A DNA stretch of 64,000 nt from Blasia pusilla (GCA_050084515.1 CM114274.1:3472001-3536000); one strand, 5' to 3'. Positions 1-10,340 are shown, counted from the stretch's first letter. Numbers and translations are program-made. Notes: generated from the sequence alone by a model not told the origin.

Positions 1-54
1 CTATTTATAAATATATCGAATGGCATCAAAATAGCGTATCATTTCAACTACCTA

Positions 55-1743
55 TTATCCTCGATGAGGTCTCTTCCTGCTCAATCGCAAGAGTGTCTCA
101 TCCATGGCAAGGTCGGTAATCTCCTCATGCACCTTATTGAGTCCATCAGCGGAGTTACTCCAACTAAACCTTCCCTCCCTTGGAGTCAGAACAATCCTCG
201 TGAAATCAATTTGGAGATCTTCCTTCAGGGTCTCGTAGATAGCTTGGAACTTATCGTAATTCTTCTTCTGATACTCCTTGTCCAAACTGCGCAAGTCCAC
301 ATCCCAGTCCTTAGCCTTTGCGATGATGTAGCCGAAAAGACGATGCTTCAGTTCGTGCAGGCCGTACTCGTCAAGGAAAAAATGGGCAACTTCTTGCCCG
401 CTCACCAACAAGCACTATTCCGGTGGTTGTTGGAGATCATTCCCTAACATGGAATAGTCGAATACGTTATCCACCACAACACACGCCTTGGAGTCGAAGA
501 AGATTTAGTACGCCTTCTTACATTCTCGGTCGAGGCGAGAACCTAGAGTATCTACAATGGTGATCAACTTGGCTACAACCCTTAGCTCAAAGTGATGGTC
601 ATGCACAGTGACGATAAACACCTTCTCGGTTCCCTCGTATTGCACCACTTTGTTCCACACAGTGTCCATGCTCTCATCTGGTATGGCATCATAAGGGAAA
701 ACGTCGTAAATATAAGGGAGGGAGACATAACCCACAAAGCTCATGTTGGTATTGATGTAGACACTGAATGACGGTCCATCCTTCTAACTCCATCCTGCTA
801 CGGACTTCAGGTTTAAGAAGCCGCTTTTATCAACGACGTCCTTGAAACCAGAATGATTCTCCCACTTCATGTACAAGCAGGCTCCCAACTTCATTATGCC
901 GTCGAGAACTCCAGCTGGGAGATATTTCTCTATCGGATACTCCAAACACCACTTGGCAGTAAGAAAGGCATTGATACTATATGTTGGCCTCGCAGCTTCC
1001 ATTGATATTTGATCCACGCTGCCGAAGATGACATTTGCGGTGATCTCCGCTCTTGGACATTCCTTACATACTGTCCGAGGCAACTGTCCATGTACATTCT
1101 GGAATAAGATCGAGGCCTTTAGCTTTTTGTGGATTTCATGGAGAAGACGTTTACCATTACCGCCAGTAGAATGTGGCTTTGGAAAACCAATCTGCCTAGT
1201 ACTAATAAAATGACTAACACTCATCCCATCCATGAAACTCTCTTTCATTATCAGAAGGTAAGAGAGAATAGTATCGGCCTCACAATGATTTTTTTTCGTC
1301 TTGGGGTCTTGGAAGTATATTAAATTTCGGAAGGGCTATACGCTATTTGGATCGTTCACAAGGAGGGAATTGATCCCAATGTCCACCAGGACTGAATTCT
1401 TTGGGCATGAGAAGTTTCTAAACTCTCTAACAGCATAAAAGAATCGTAGATCTTTCACATACTTCGAGAGACCCTTTTTCCCCTTTCAAACACAGAAATC
1501 CCGCACAAACCAAAAATATTTGGCCTTCTTGACGAAAGATTCAGACAAATAGCAGGAATCTGCTAGCCTCTCGAGCATTTCAAGTGCATCTTTCCTATTC
1601 ATCGTGGTCCCAAATCCATAATCATATTCTCTCTCTATCATGTCAGTTAGTATTCTGACGTAGGGGAGGACAAATACATGCCTTCATCTCTCAACATGAA
1701 GGCATTGTATTCCCTAAGACCGAGGGGATACGGTTTGCTAACC
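55..1743 (-). pseudogene. Last exon of a decayed host-like gene, function unknown
   Basis: One minus-strand frame runs from about 1660 to the stop at 55-57 and reads as good protein, but is broken by in-frame stops at 1486-1488, 1336-1338, 784-786, 505-507 and 412-414. A frameshift lies near 1665-1690. All five stops could come from CGA, CAG or CAA by C-to-T change. The upstream edge fits an acceptor (GGACAG just above 1743). I do not recognise the protein. A stretch with His-rich HDHHFEL followed by IVDTLGSRL (about 560-620) is loosely like the His...Asp spacing of Ulp1/C48-type cysteine proteases; that is weak. The C-terminus is charged and helical-looking. It continues the exons at 1915-1995 and 2089-2675. 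Confidence 0.55.
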
Positions 1744-1914
1744 CTGTCCATAATTCAAAAAATAATTCCGTCAATTTTGAGGAAAAGAAGAGGCCTAAGG
1801 GATTTCACCAATCCACCAACCAATGCAAGATATTAGCCTCTCAAAGAGGGAATTAGAACTATAGTTCAATCAAGCAATATTCATTCACTGAACTATCACA
1901 GTGCCAGTGCTTAC

Positions 1915-1995
1915 CTTTCTGCCTGAAGGTCGGTGTCCAACATTTTGACTCGCAACAGGCTCCTTTGGTTCATAGTAGCGTTGGTAATCACCAAG
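1915..1995 (-). pseudogene. Small internal exon of the decayed minus-strand gene
   Basis: A 27-codon open segment (starts LGDYQRYYEPKEP, ends GHRPSGRK) lies between an acceptor (TTTCGCGCAG, just above 1995) and a donor (GTAAGC, 1909-1914). The fitting splice sites and open frame argue that this was once a normal spliced plant gene, not a retro-element ORF. Function unknown. Confidence 0.5.
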
Positions 1996-2088
1996 CTGCG
2001 CGAAACATTTCAGTATTAGGAACAATCCCAAATTTGCATGTGTAAGATTGGTTAAGACTGGTTCATAATGGGCAGAAATTCACATTAC

Positions 2089-2675
2089 CTTCTTACAATA
2101 AGATGGCAAATCGCATTGTCGGATGAACTCCCACGGAGTGTGGAAGTGGCCGTTGAATATGTTGAGTTGCAGCAGTTTGATATAATGTGTCAACGTTGTC
2201 ATGAGAAAACTATCTTTTGACGATGATGCCTTCAATTTTGGCACCTTCACAAAATGTTGTATACTATCGTGGTGGTTCTCATTTCCAACCACATCAAAAA
2301 AAATAATCGGTTACTGGCTGTCCAAATCCAACAAACGTCTTGTTGCCTCTTCAAAATGGTTCAGTAGTTTGAATGGAGTTGCTCGACCTCCACGCGGATT
2401 GTCATTTGCACGAACCAGAGTGAACCCAACCGGGGGAAGATTCCTCTCTTGTAAGTGATCCGAAATTGCAACCTCCATTCTGGCAAGACTATCTTCATTC
2501 TTATATGTCCACAGGCTCAAAGCAAAGTAATCACTGGCTGCGTGGAGAAAATCTTCACACCCTGGTCTGATGCTAATACTTTTCAAGTTTCCTGAGTTTC
2601 GATAAGCATGGCAGAAAAGTAGGACCTCGTGCGGTTCAAAAAGTAGCATGATTTTACTAGATCTGGGCCGAGTCT
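2089..2675 (-). pseudogene. FCP1/NIF-phosphatase-like exon, decayed
   Basis: Exon bounded by an acceptor (CTCATGCAG, just above 2675) and a donor (AAG|GTAATG at 2088). It holds one in-frame TAA near 2308-2310; the two halves are in the same frame. The order of motifs resembles NLI-interacting-factor/FCP1-type HAD phosphatases: a hydrophobic strand (KIMLLFEPHEVLLF) where the catalytic DxDxT would be, then RPGCEDFL, then FALSLWT, later IIFFD and a VPK...DSFLM...Y segment. The catalytic aspartates of the first motif are not present, so even the unbroken ancestor may have been a non-catalytic relative. The assignment rests on recalled family patterns only. Confidence 0.45.
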
Positions 2676-2941
2676 GCATGAGATATTTCTTTCATCAGAA
2701 TCCAAATAATCATACATAAATACAAAGGTAATGCAAGGTTGTAGGAGAAAATGAAACACAACATGAAAATAGAAGTCCTTAACTCTTAGACTGGTAACAT
2801 TACATTAACTATTATACCTCTCGTGTGGAGAAGGGATGCAAGGGCCAAACCCTTATACTTCATAATACAATTGAAAGAAGGTAGTAATAGGGGAATAAGT
2901 GGGAACTGAAGTTCCAATTAAGATATGAATGAAAATGAATT

Positions 2942-3319
2942 TCACTTCAAGCTCCCCCAAGTGCTAAAATCCAAAGATCTAATTTCCGCACTCATTTCCC
3001 TAATGGTTTCCAAAGAGGTTCTATCCTCCATGCTTGCCTTTATGGAACCACCACCCGCTAGTAATCTCAAGTCTCTTTCGGCATGATCAAAGTCTATGTG
3101 AAACCCCTGATAGTAAAGATGCCGATTGAGTCTTACCAAGAATGAGGTCCCCCGATCGATGTTGGTCCCCGGGCCAGTACTATCTAAAAATGTTCCATGT
3201 GTTGGGGATGGGTTATTATGCTTATTTTTCTTTGAAGGTTTCATGGCTATAATTTCCGGAGAAGCATCCAAACCGCTAGAGTCTCCAATTGGCATTGATA
3301 CTGTTCTACATAGGATCCG
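2942..3319 (-). pseudogene. Host exon cut by the 9.4-kb gypsy element, downstream half
   Basis: Open frame downstream of the element's 3' LTR on the minus strand, rich in Ser, Lys and Asn first (KPSKKNKHNN), then a folded-looking part (LVRLNRHLYYQGFHIDF) and ending DFSTWGSLK. If the element and one target-site copy are removed, this frame joins without shift to the coding sequence at 12720-12900, so the insertion landed inside an exon. Function unknown. Confidence 0.6.
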
Positions 3320-3941
3320 TGTCGTGCGCATACACATCGCTACACAACATACATCGCTGTCACTAAACATACACATAAACACGCACGATCCCATGCTAAC
3401 TCATGGCATCCAAACAACGAGACAAGAAGTACTAAAATATCTCCAATAAAGTAAGGTCCAATCTCTCTCTCTACACCATCTTACACCATAGCTCTCAAAG
3501 GTGTGCACTCTCTCTCATGTCAAACCAAACCCACTCTCCTAATGAGAGGCTTGGATTACACTCACAAGGCAAGGGACCATAGAGGTTCAACAAAGAGAGA
3601 ATGAGCTCTCAAGCTCTCTCTCCTTGAGGTATACCCCTCCCCTCTCCCAAACTCTCTCCATGGTAACCTATTCTCCCAAGTCACCTCCTTGGCTCTTGAC
3701 CTAATGTAGGAGGTCAAGGGCCACTTACCAAAAATAGAAGTCGATCATATACTCAAAATGGTACTTACCTAAAATAATAAGTTCCTCAATATGGCTCCAA
3801 ATGAGCTGAAACGAAGGGGAAACCTGATCTCTCAGGTTTCCCGAGGCCTTAGTAGGTCATCCTCGACCGACTGAGCGTGTCCTCCACTACTTACGAAGGC
3901 ACTCTAATAGATCTCAACAATCTATCCTAAAATACGTGACA
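3320..3941 (-). repeat. Terminal LTR of gypsy copy 1 (blocks A plus B)
   Basis: On the plus strand it runs TGTCGTGCGC ... ATACGTGACA, with TG...CA ends and TGTC/GACA inverted termini. It consists of block A (3320-3447, 128 bp) and block B (3448-3941). The same A-B unit occurs as a lone LTR at 15669-16309. Relative to block B at 12206-12719 it lacks 20 bp after ACCATAG, near 3599. Confidence 0.85.
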
Positions 3942-3943
3942 AC

Positions 3944-4071
3944 TGTCGTGCGCATACACATCGCTACACAACATACATCGTTGTCACTGAACACACACAC
4001 AAACACGCACGATCCCATGCTAACTCATGGCATCCAAACAACGAGACAAGAAGCACTAAAATATCTCCAAT
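3944..4071 (-). repeat. Extra block A between the purine tract and the terminal LTR
   Basis: A second full 128-bp block A lies directly against the element interior and is separated from the terminal LTR by two bases (3942-3943). On the minus strand it follows a polypurine-like tract (CTAGGGGGGCG, 4082-4072). Copy 3 shows the same purine tract - block A order (43709-43582). At 16546-16985 a diverged copy shows purine tract - A - 2 nt - B. Confidence 0.8.
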
Positions 4072-4263
4072 CGCCCCCCTAGTTGGTGGTTAGGTCCCTC
4101 TAACTCCTGATAGCCATCTATTCCTACCCACCATGACATACATCTCTCGGACGCTAAGAGCAAGAAGGTCGGGTGCTCATGTGGCCCCATCGTTAGTCGC
4201 CTTCCTATCATCCATGTCACAGAAAAAGTTAGAATCGAAACCTTCCTAGTATCTCCTCTATGT

Positions 4264-4398
4264 ACATCTGGGACAGATCCATCATCCTTGAGGAACCTTA
4301 GTGAGAGGTGGCGTCAGACATGCCATATGCCAACCTCTCGAACATCCATCATAGACTAGCATCGTGGCCGCACCACGGGCAGAACCACACAACATACA
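4264..4398 (-). pseudogene. C-terminal PHD finger of the gypsy polyprotein (copy 1)
   Basis: After the integrase C-terminal region the frame gives C-x2-C-x11-(Tyr)-x2-C-x4-H-x2-C-x14-C-x2-C with the typical PHD context PPL..VP.G and a Trp two residues before the last Cys pair. This is the C4HC3 signature with the third Cys changed to Tyr and a TGA at 4282-4284 just before that Trp. Copies 2 and 3 conserve the module and lose different ligands, so the ancestor had a complete finger. PHD fingers typically read histone H3 tails (H3K4 methylated or unmodified). Chromoviruses carry a chromodomain at this place, so a PHD here would be a functional substitute for targeting; that is inference. Confidence 0.85.
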
Positions 4399-4459
4399 AC
4401 GCAAGCCTGCAAGAACTACTGCTAAGCTCGGATCTACTATACCATCAATGTTAGATAGG

Positions 4460-5592
4460 TGATATGGTGCATAATTACGCACATGGTCCTTCCATACCAT
4501 ACCATCGCGTCCCTCCAACAAGAGAACACCGGATGGCAAAACGTCACGCACTCTCAGGATAGTGTACCCTGCAGTCATATCCAACGTCGTCGGTGCCGTC
4601 TGTTGCAAGTAGACATAATCTCCCTGATGAAACCTCCAGATAGTTGGTCGATAACCACCACCCCGAATAGTCGCATACCTCAACATATCCCAATGTTGCA
4701 TAATCGCCAAGTTCTCGAACGCCATGGGCATCACTCTCCGAAACAACTCAGCCCTTTGAGAACATGCTTGCATCCATACATCTAGGTCATCAAGGTCCAG
4801 CACCTCACCATCATCTCGACGAATGGCCGCAGGTAAATCTGGCTCTCGGCCATAAAGTAGCAAGTACGGTGAAAAAGACGCTAAGGATGCCTGCTTGTTG
4901 AATCTGTATCCCATCGCCAACTAGGGCAACTGGAGGTCCCAATCTCCTAGGTGACCTCTCTGTAAGCCATACTTATGTAAACCCCTCTTCACCGTGTGCA
5001 CAACTCTCTCCACTAATCCATCCGCCTCAGGATAATCTCGCGAAGTCGTGCGATGGTTGATCAGCGCCTGATCACACAAGGCTTGGAACTCACCGCAAAA
5101 CTTGGTACCCTAGTCTGTCAACACCTCAGCCAATGCGCCATAATGAATCAACACTCTATCAAGGAAGGCATAAGCTACTCCCTCACTCGCTTTGTTAGGA
5201 AATGCAACCAACTCGATCCACTTCGAGAAGTGCTCGACCATCACCAACACGTAACCACTGTGACGCTCTGTCAAAGGCAAAGATCTTGCAAAATCCAAAC
5301 TCCATCTATACCCTTAGCCTATGATTGGTAATGGATGCAACTATGGAGTCGGAGAATTGAACGATGCTCAGACCCGATCACACACCATGCACCTGGCAAA
5401 AAATTGTTGAACGTCAGTCTGCATGCCTCGCAACCAATACTGAATCTGGAGCAAGCTGTACGCCGCTTCATCCCAAAGTGACCCAACTCCTCGCGGGCAT
5501 GCTGCACTAGTCGTGCTCTCTATGAAGGATGCAGCACTATGCGTACTCTGCCATCCTCCCAAACCCTCAAAACATGTGTCCCCTCCTAACAA
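4460..5592 (-). pseudogene. Integrase domain of gypsy copy 1
   Basis: A zinc-binding part with C-x2-C (ARCMVCDRV, near 5380-5390) is followed by the catalytic core: SLDFARSLPL (first Asp, near 5298), VLTD (second Asp, near 5116) followed at once by a TAG, and a downstream Glu region before VKRGL. The segment ILRVRDVLPSGVLLLEGRDG (4500-4560) matches the GPY/F-like C-terminal module of Ty3/gypsy integrases. Several stops and shifts interrupt it. Its presence, with a 4-5-bp target duplication, argues for DDE integration rather than tyrosine-recombinase integration. Confidence 0.85.
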
Positions 5593-5677
5593 AACCGTCT
5601 AGCCCGCTGTAGAATCCGATCCCGCTTTTTAGCACCCACGGTGCTCGCAACGCTGCCAATACGAAGGTACTCCAAGA

Positions 5678-6300
5678 CTACTCCATCATCATGAATATCT
5701 CGGCCATCTGTCGTCTGCTCACTAGCCTCGGGATCCAAGGACTCTCTCTAGACCTTGTCATCAAAGTCTCCACACTCTTGCTCTCCATAGCCAACATGCC
5801 TAAATAGGCTGACGCGTGCCATCCTGGCACTGACTCCTCATCACTCTCTCCATGCCATCGAGCTCCAGTCGCATCTCGCTGACTCGGGCATGGGTTACGA
5901 CTCAACCCATATGCATCATGGTTGAGCGTCCCAGGTCTATGTACCACCTGAAAATCATACTCCTCCAACAAGAGAGCCCATCTCGCAAGCTTCCCTGTAA
6001 GCTTATCGAACTCCATCAACCACTTCAGTGGTTGATGATCAGTGATGATGGTAAAGGGGTTGCCGAATAAGTAACACCTGAAATGCGCGACAGCCCACAT
6101 TGTAGCCAAGCACTCATCCTCACACGAGCTGTATTGCGCCTCTGCAGCGTTGTTTGAGCGGCTAGCATAAGCCACCACAAACTCTCTACCCTCATCATCA
6201 TGTTGGGTGAGCACCGCTCCAAGCCCCAACATGCTCCAATCTATGTGCAACTAGAAAGGACGCCCCTTGATCGATCTCCTAAAGATGGGCGCGGACGTCA
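5678..6300 (-). pseudogene. RNase H domain of gypsy copy 1
   Basis: It shows the usual gypsy RNase H run: LGAVLTQHD, VVAYASRSNN, YSSCEDECLA, AHFRCYLFG, and TDHQPLKWL, followed by ALLLEEYDFQVVHRPG. This domain removes the RNA strand during reverse transcription. A stop just upstream (near 6251) separates it from RT in the same frame. The downstream linker ends in LSRNPC as in related elements. Confidence 0.9.
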
Positions 6301-6325
6301 TTCTGTCCTTGAGCAACTGAAATGC

Positions 6326-7129
6326 TCACTCCTGCTCACCCCCCCAGTGCCACTCGTGATCCACCTTGGTCAGCAAGGTCAGCGGCTTTGCAATCGAACT
6401 GAATCCCTTGACGTACCGCCGATAGAAGTTCACCAATCCCATGAATGCGCGAACACGACTCATATCTATAGGGCGTGGAATACGTGAGATAGCCTCTATC
6501 TTTGTCTGCTGAACACCAAGGCCCTCTGGGTATATCGTATGACCCAAGTACTCAATCTGGTCGTAGAAGAACTTGCACTTGCCTGGATATAGCTTCAGCC
6601 CATGTAATTGCAATCGTCGAAACACCTCCTCTAGATGTCGCTCATGCTCCTCAACCGTGGCGCTAAAGACTACGATGTCATCAATATAACACCTAGCAAA
6701 ATCCAGACCAGCCAAGATCCTATCCATGACCCTCTGAAACTCAGCCCGGGCGTTCTTTAACCCAAATGGTAAGAACCGCCAGTGGTACAAACAATCCTTC
6801 CCGTGAGGATCGATGCCCCAAAATGCCGTCTTACGCTGTCCACCAACTGATGGGCGGTGATGGTGTCCGGCTCATAAATCAATGGCGAAAACCTTTGCAT
6901 GACCAATCGCATCAAAGATCTCCTCAGGGATGGGCATGGCATACCTATCGGACTTCGTCTCCTGATTGATAGGTCGATAATCCCCACACATCTGCCTATC
7001 CGTCCAGTAGCCATGCACATCCTTCTTGGCGGGCATGACAATGGTAGATGCATACTTCCCATGCGACATCTCCACTTGTCCTGCTCCAACCAAGTCCTCG
7101 CTCCTACTCTGAATCAGAGCCCTCTCCAT
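6326..7129 (-). pseudogene. Reverse transcriptase domain of gypsy copy 1
   Basis: The N-terminal part carries CGDYRPINQ and KVFAIDL; the C-terminal part carries LPFGLKNA, the catalytic YIDDIVVFS box (near 6690) and the thumb/connection sequence IEYLGHTIYP and VRAFMGLVNFYRRYV, all diagnostic of Ty3/gypsy. The stretch 6790-6872 is damaged between the first catalytic Asp and the fingers, with lost bases and a stop. It lies in the same frame as the methyltransferase upstream, which supports a fused pol protein. Confidence 0.93.
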
Positions 7130-7633
7130 ATCACTGTACTTGTAGGGTCATCGGAAGATCGGCGTATCACTCGACAACTCAATGCGGATCCCAGGTCCCT
7201 TCAGCGTACCCAAATCCTCCATGCTAAACGCAAAGCAACTCCTATAACTCTTGAGGAACTAATGTATTCGGCGCCGCTCTCCTCCTGTCAACTTAGGGCC
7301 CATATTTGGCTCCCAAGTCTCCATCGTGACTACGGTAGGACTCTCCGGCGCGGATATCGGTGGTTGTTATGGTGCAACCCCGTCTCGAACAACAACACTC
7401 GACCGCTCTCCTGCAGCCAACTGCAAACTCTGATCTCCTCCACATGCAGTGCCCGGAACCACGCTCGATGTTATGGCTATCATTTCCTGGCCTACCTATA
7501 AAACATCCCAAGAAGTCCAAGAGGGTCTCTCTCGATCTCCCCTGGTGTGTCGATCTCCTCGTGTCTCGCCCCCAGACATTGCCTCCATCGTCTCGGTAGG
7601 CATGGGGCTCACCAACGCAACCGCAGTGAACTG

Positions 7634-8614
7634 TCACAATCTCATCCGACGCTGCTCAGCCACTCCCAAGCTGAAGATCCATGTCAAGCAGTTCAAGTCC
7701 ATCGCCTGACCCAAGACATGGCGTCGTGATGCCTCTAATATTGACGGGACTGCCATCACTCCTTGGGGAAATCCCACTGCCCGCTCTCTCTCGTCGGCAT
7801 TGGGCTCCACCAACCTCTGGACCTGGTCATCCCAAACCAAGCCAGGACCGGCCTACTTGTATGCATAGGAAGCGCGAAAACTCACAAACATGGGAAAGGT
7901 TGCCCGCGGCCTGCCAACCCTGTTGACCACAGTCAACGGTGGTCGATCATCATGCCTCACTGCATGTGATCGCCAACCTGGATCTAGAATGGAATCCACT
8001 AACAAATGGGAGGGGCGCTCCACTCTCGCATACGCCCTCCGTAACACCGCATGGGGCACCAAGTTGGTCCACCATAGACACGGGCGATGGTCTCTAGAAC
8101 CTACACTCGCCACATCCAAGAACACTGTTGGGCCGATCCAGGCATGCCCTTGATGAGCACTCATCACCACTCGTGACCTGGAGTCTTCTAAGATGGGCAC
8201 ATTCTCCAGAATGTAGGCTGGAGAACGAGACTGGTGCTCTTGCAACTGCCGTAAGACCCTCAACATCTCCCAAAACAACCTGGACCGAGTATCAGCCAAC
8301 CCGCTGCCTCGTCCAGCACTCGATTGGCCCTGACATGGCCAACTAGAAATGACCAAATCAATGGTCCGTACCCGCTCTAAGTCCTGCGCTACCAACAACG
8401 AAATATCCCTCGGTAGGGAACTCTGGTATCTTTATATCGTGGATATAGACAATAAGTCAGGAAAACGTAGGCGTAACTGCGCCACATGTCGTAGTGAGAT
8501 GCGCCTCGCAACATCATCACTCTCCACATACATGTACTGTTGTACTCGCACTCATGTTTACAAAACAGCAGCTAACCCGGTGCTAATCTCTCCAAAGAGA
8601 TCTAACACTCGAAT
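7634..8614 (-). pseudogene. C5 cytosine DNA methyltransferase domain inside gypsy pol (copy 1)
   Basis: One frame of about 327 codons carries the C5-methyltransferase motifs in canonical order: motif I IRVLDLFGEISTG (near 8576-8614), a motif II-like YMYVESDDVARR, motif IV VISSWPCQGQS with the catalytic Cys at 8333-8335, motif VI ILENV (Glu near 8204-8206), motif VIII-like SVGSRDHRP, an FPMFVSF segment, then ERERAVGFPQG and LGQAMDLNCL at the C-terminal end. Stops lie at 8558-8560, 8552-8554, 8432-8434 and 7853-7855. The order is not permuted, so it is not DRM-like, and no BAH or chromodomain is seen, unlike MET1 or CMT. Length fits a minimal catalytic domain. It sits between protease and RT, in the RT frame. 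Methyltransferase-bearing retrotransposons are known from dinoflagellates and charophytes (de Mendoza et al. 2018). Likely role: methylation of the element's own DNA. Confidence 0.92.
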
Positions 8615-8639
8615 ATCCTCCTCCAGGGTACACCACACA

Positions 8640-8962
8640 ATGGGTGTGGTATCCAAGGGTGTCATTGTAGCACTCCCTGCTACCTCGGGTTCCTCAGACC
8701 CGTCATGCTCTAGTGCAAACACCTCGCTCCACGCGGTTTGCACGTGCTTATCTGCCAATCGTTGAAGCTCCTCAGTCAAGCCCCACAGCGGCACCTCTCC
8801 TCCACCGAATGATGCGGCTACCATAACACTCCTCGTCAAAGAAATGTCAGGAACGGGAGTATCCTCTGCATGGACATGTCCCTCAATCAAATCACTAGGC
8901 CAAGTGATGGCACTGCTAAATGCTGCTAAGGTCGCCATCTCTCCTGGCCGTTGCTCGATCAC
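8640..8962 (-). pseudogene. Linker between protease and methyltransferase, gypsy copy 1
   Basis: Open stretch in the methyltransferase frame, starting IEQRPGEMATLAAF and running through acidic and hydrophobic segments to the DNMT core (HDGSEEPE). No domain recognised. Copy 2 has a recognisable counterpart at about 23150-23560, so it is a conserved part of the polyprotein. It could be an N-terminal extension of the methyltransferase or a structural spacer. Confidence 0.5.
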
Positions 8963-9019
8963 TGTACATATGAATCGAACGGGTAATGAGCTAAGGCGCC
9001 CATCACCTAACTTCCATTA

Positions 9020-9345
9020 TGGTCTGTAGGACACTGACTCTTCCTAGTAGTCTAGGGAAAACCCCATCGGGTATAACATTGCTCCAACCAAGACGTCGTA
9101 TAACTCTGCATCAGTCACTATCACCTTGGCTCGCACCATGGACACATCTGTAGGATGTCCCGGGCGAATCCTCACCACAACCTCATGTCGGTTGATATAT
9201 TATGTGGTACTCGCTCCACCCAAGGATGTATGTATCCCGAATGGACAACGCTCCACATGAGCTCTCGTCAAGCCCAATCCTCTGAATGACGCTTTCCCCA
9301 ACATCAGGGGTTGCGCTCCTGAATCCAACAAGACGTGCTACGTAC
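9020..9345 (-). pseudogene. Retropepsin-like aspartic protease of gypsy copy 1
   Basis: The frame shows VLLDSGAQPLMLG (active-site DSGA at 9313-9324), then GLGLT and, further on, VIVTDAELYDVLVGAMLY, the second half typical of gypsy proteases. It processes Gag-Pol. It is in a different frame from Gag and RT in this copy, so a frameshift has occurred on each side; a TAA interrupts the middle. Confidence 0.75.
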
Positions 9346-10340
9346 TAAAAGCTCTACCTCCAGGACTCACCAACTGGAAGACCTCTCCTCGGTTATCCAG
9401 CAACACAGCACCAAGAGAAGCCATGGCACGCTCTATCGCGGGTCTAGCGGGCATCTCCGCCATTCTAGCAGCCGCAGCCTGCCATGAATCTGACGTGGAC
9501 GGCCCGAGCATCCGCTCCAAGGTCAGGTCCATCACCTCCTTTGCAATCACCTTTGAACACGATGCTGGAACTCCGACTCCACGCTCACATAGCGTAGCGG
9601 CTAGCTGAAAAGCCTCGGCGGGCATACCCCTCAACGTCATACCATCGGAAGCAAAAAATAAAGGAGCACGGTACACAATGGTGGCCGCCCCAACAACATG
9701 CTCGACACATGCCCCTCCTGAGCATCAACAATAGGAGTTGTCGCACTCGCTTCTCCCATCGCCCTCCATGCCTGCACGCCAACAACATCACCAACTCTCC
9801 AGGAACTCTGATTAGGACCCATCAATGGGGTCCTCATCGCCTCGGACAACGTGGAAGATTGAGGAAGCCTGTCTATTTCCTGGCTTCCCCTTGCTATGGA
9901 TCCAACTCTGTGGTTGCTCCACACGTCACAACTGCGGCTGCTTCCATCTGGGCAACCCCGCACATCCAACCAGGATCCTCCATATCTCTGGCTGCTCCAT
10001 ATGATGTCAATGCCACGGATCCGGCATCGGGTTATCTCAATGCCATAGCGGTAATCTACTCCTGTAGCTGATGTATCTGAGCAGCCATCCTAGCCTCACG
10101 TCCGGCATCTCCCTCGACGCGTCTAGGTGGTAGGACTGTACCACGGGCAGCTCCACCACCCTGTCGGGCAACTCCAGCTCCTCGTTCCCCAACGAGACCA
10201 GCTGGTGCCCTCTCTGGTCCTCGATCCGGACGTAACTCAGGATGTAAACTGAAACACCTGGCGCGTGTATGACCATACCTCTGAAAATAGTTACATTGAT
10301 ACCTCTTGGTGCAACATCATCTCCTACTCCGTGCTGAGGC
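9346..10340 (-). pseudogene. Gag-protease spacer of gypsy copy 1
   Basis: Low-conservation stretch with fragments in changing frames: MPQHGVGDDVAPRG just after the zinc knuckle, LSEAMRTPLMGPNQSS near 9850, and ERMLGPSTSDSWQ near 9510. The middle piece recurs in copy 2 (24340-24370), so it belongs to the element. No domain recognised. Confidence 0.45.

Noticed and set aside
55-1743. Stops corrected by U-to-C RNA editing, as in hornwort, fern and lycophyte organelles
   Set aside because: All stops are of the editable type, but the region has spliceosomal introns and nuclear transposons, so it is not organelle DNA; decay is simpler.
3451-3720. CT-rich ORFs near 3.5, 12.3 and 15.9 kb as related small genes
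   Set aside because: They are the same LTR block B in three places.
7634-8614. Bacterial-type restriction-modification methyltransferase or contaminant
   Set aside because: It lies in frame with gypsy RT, between protease and RT, and recurs at the same place in copy 2; the surroundings are plant nuclear DNA.
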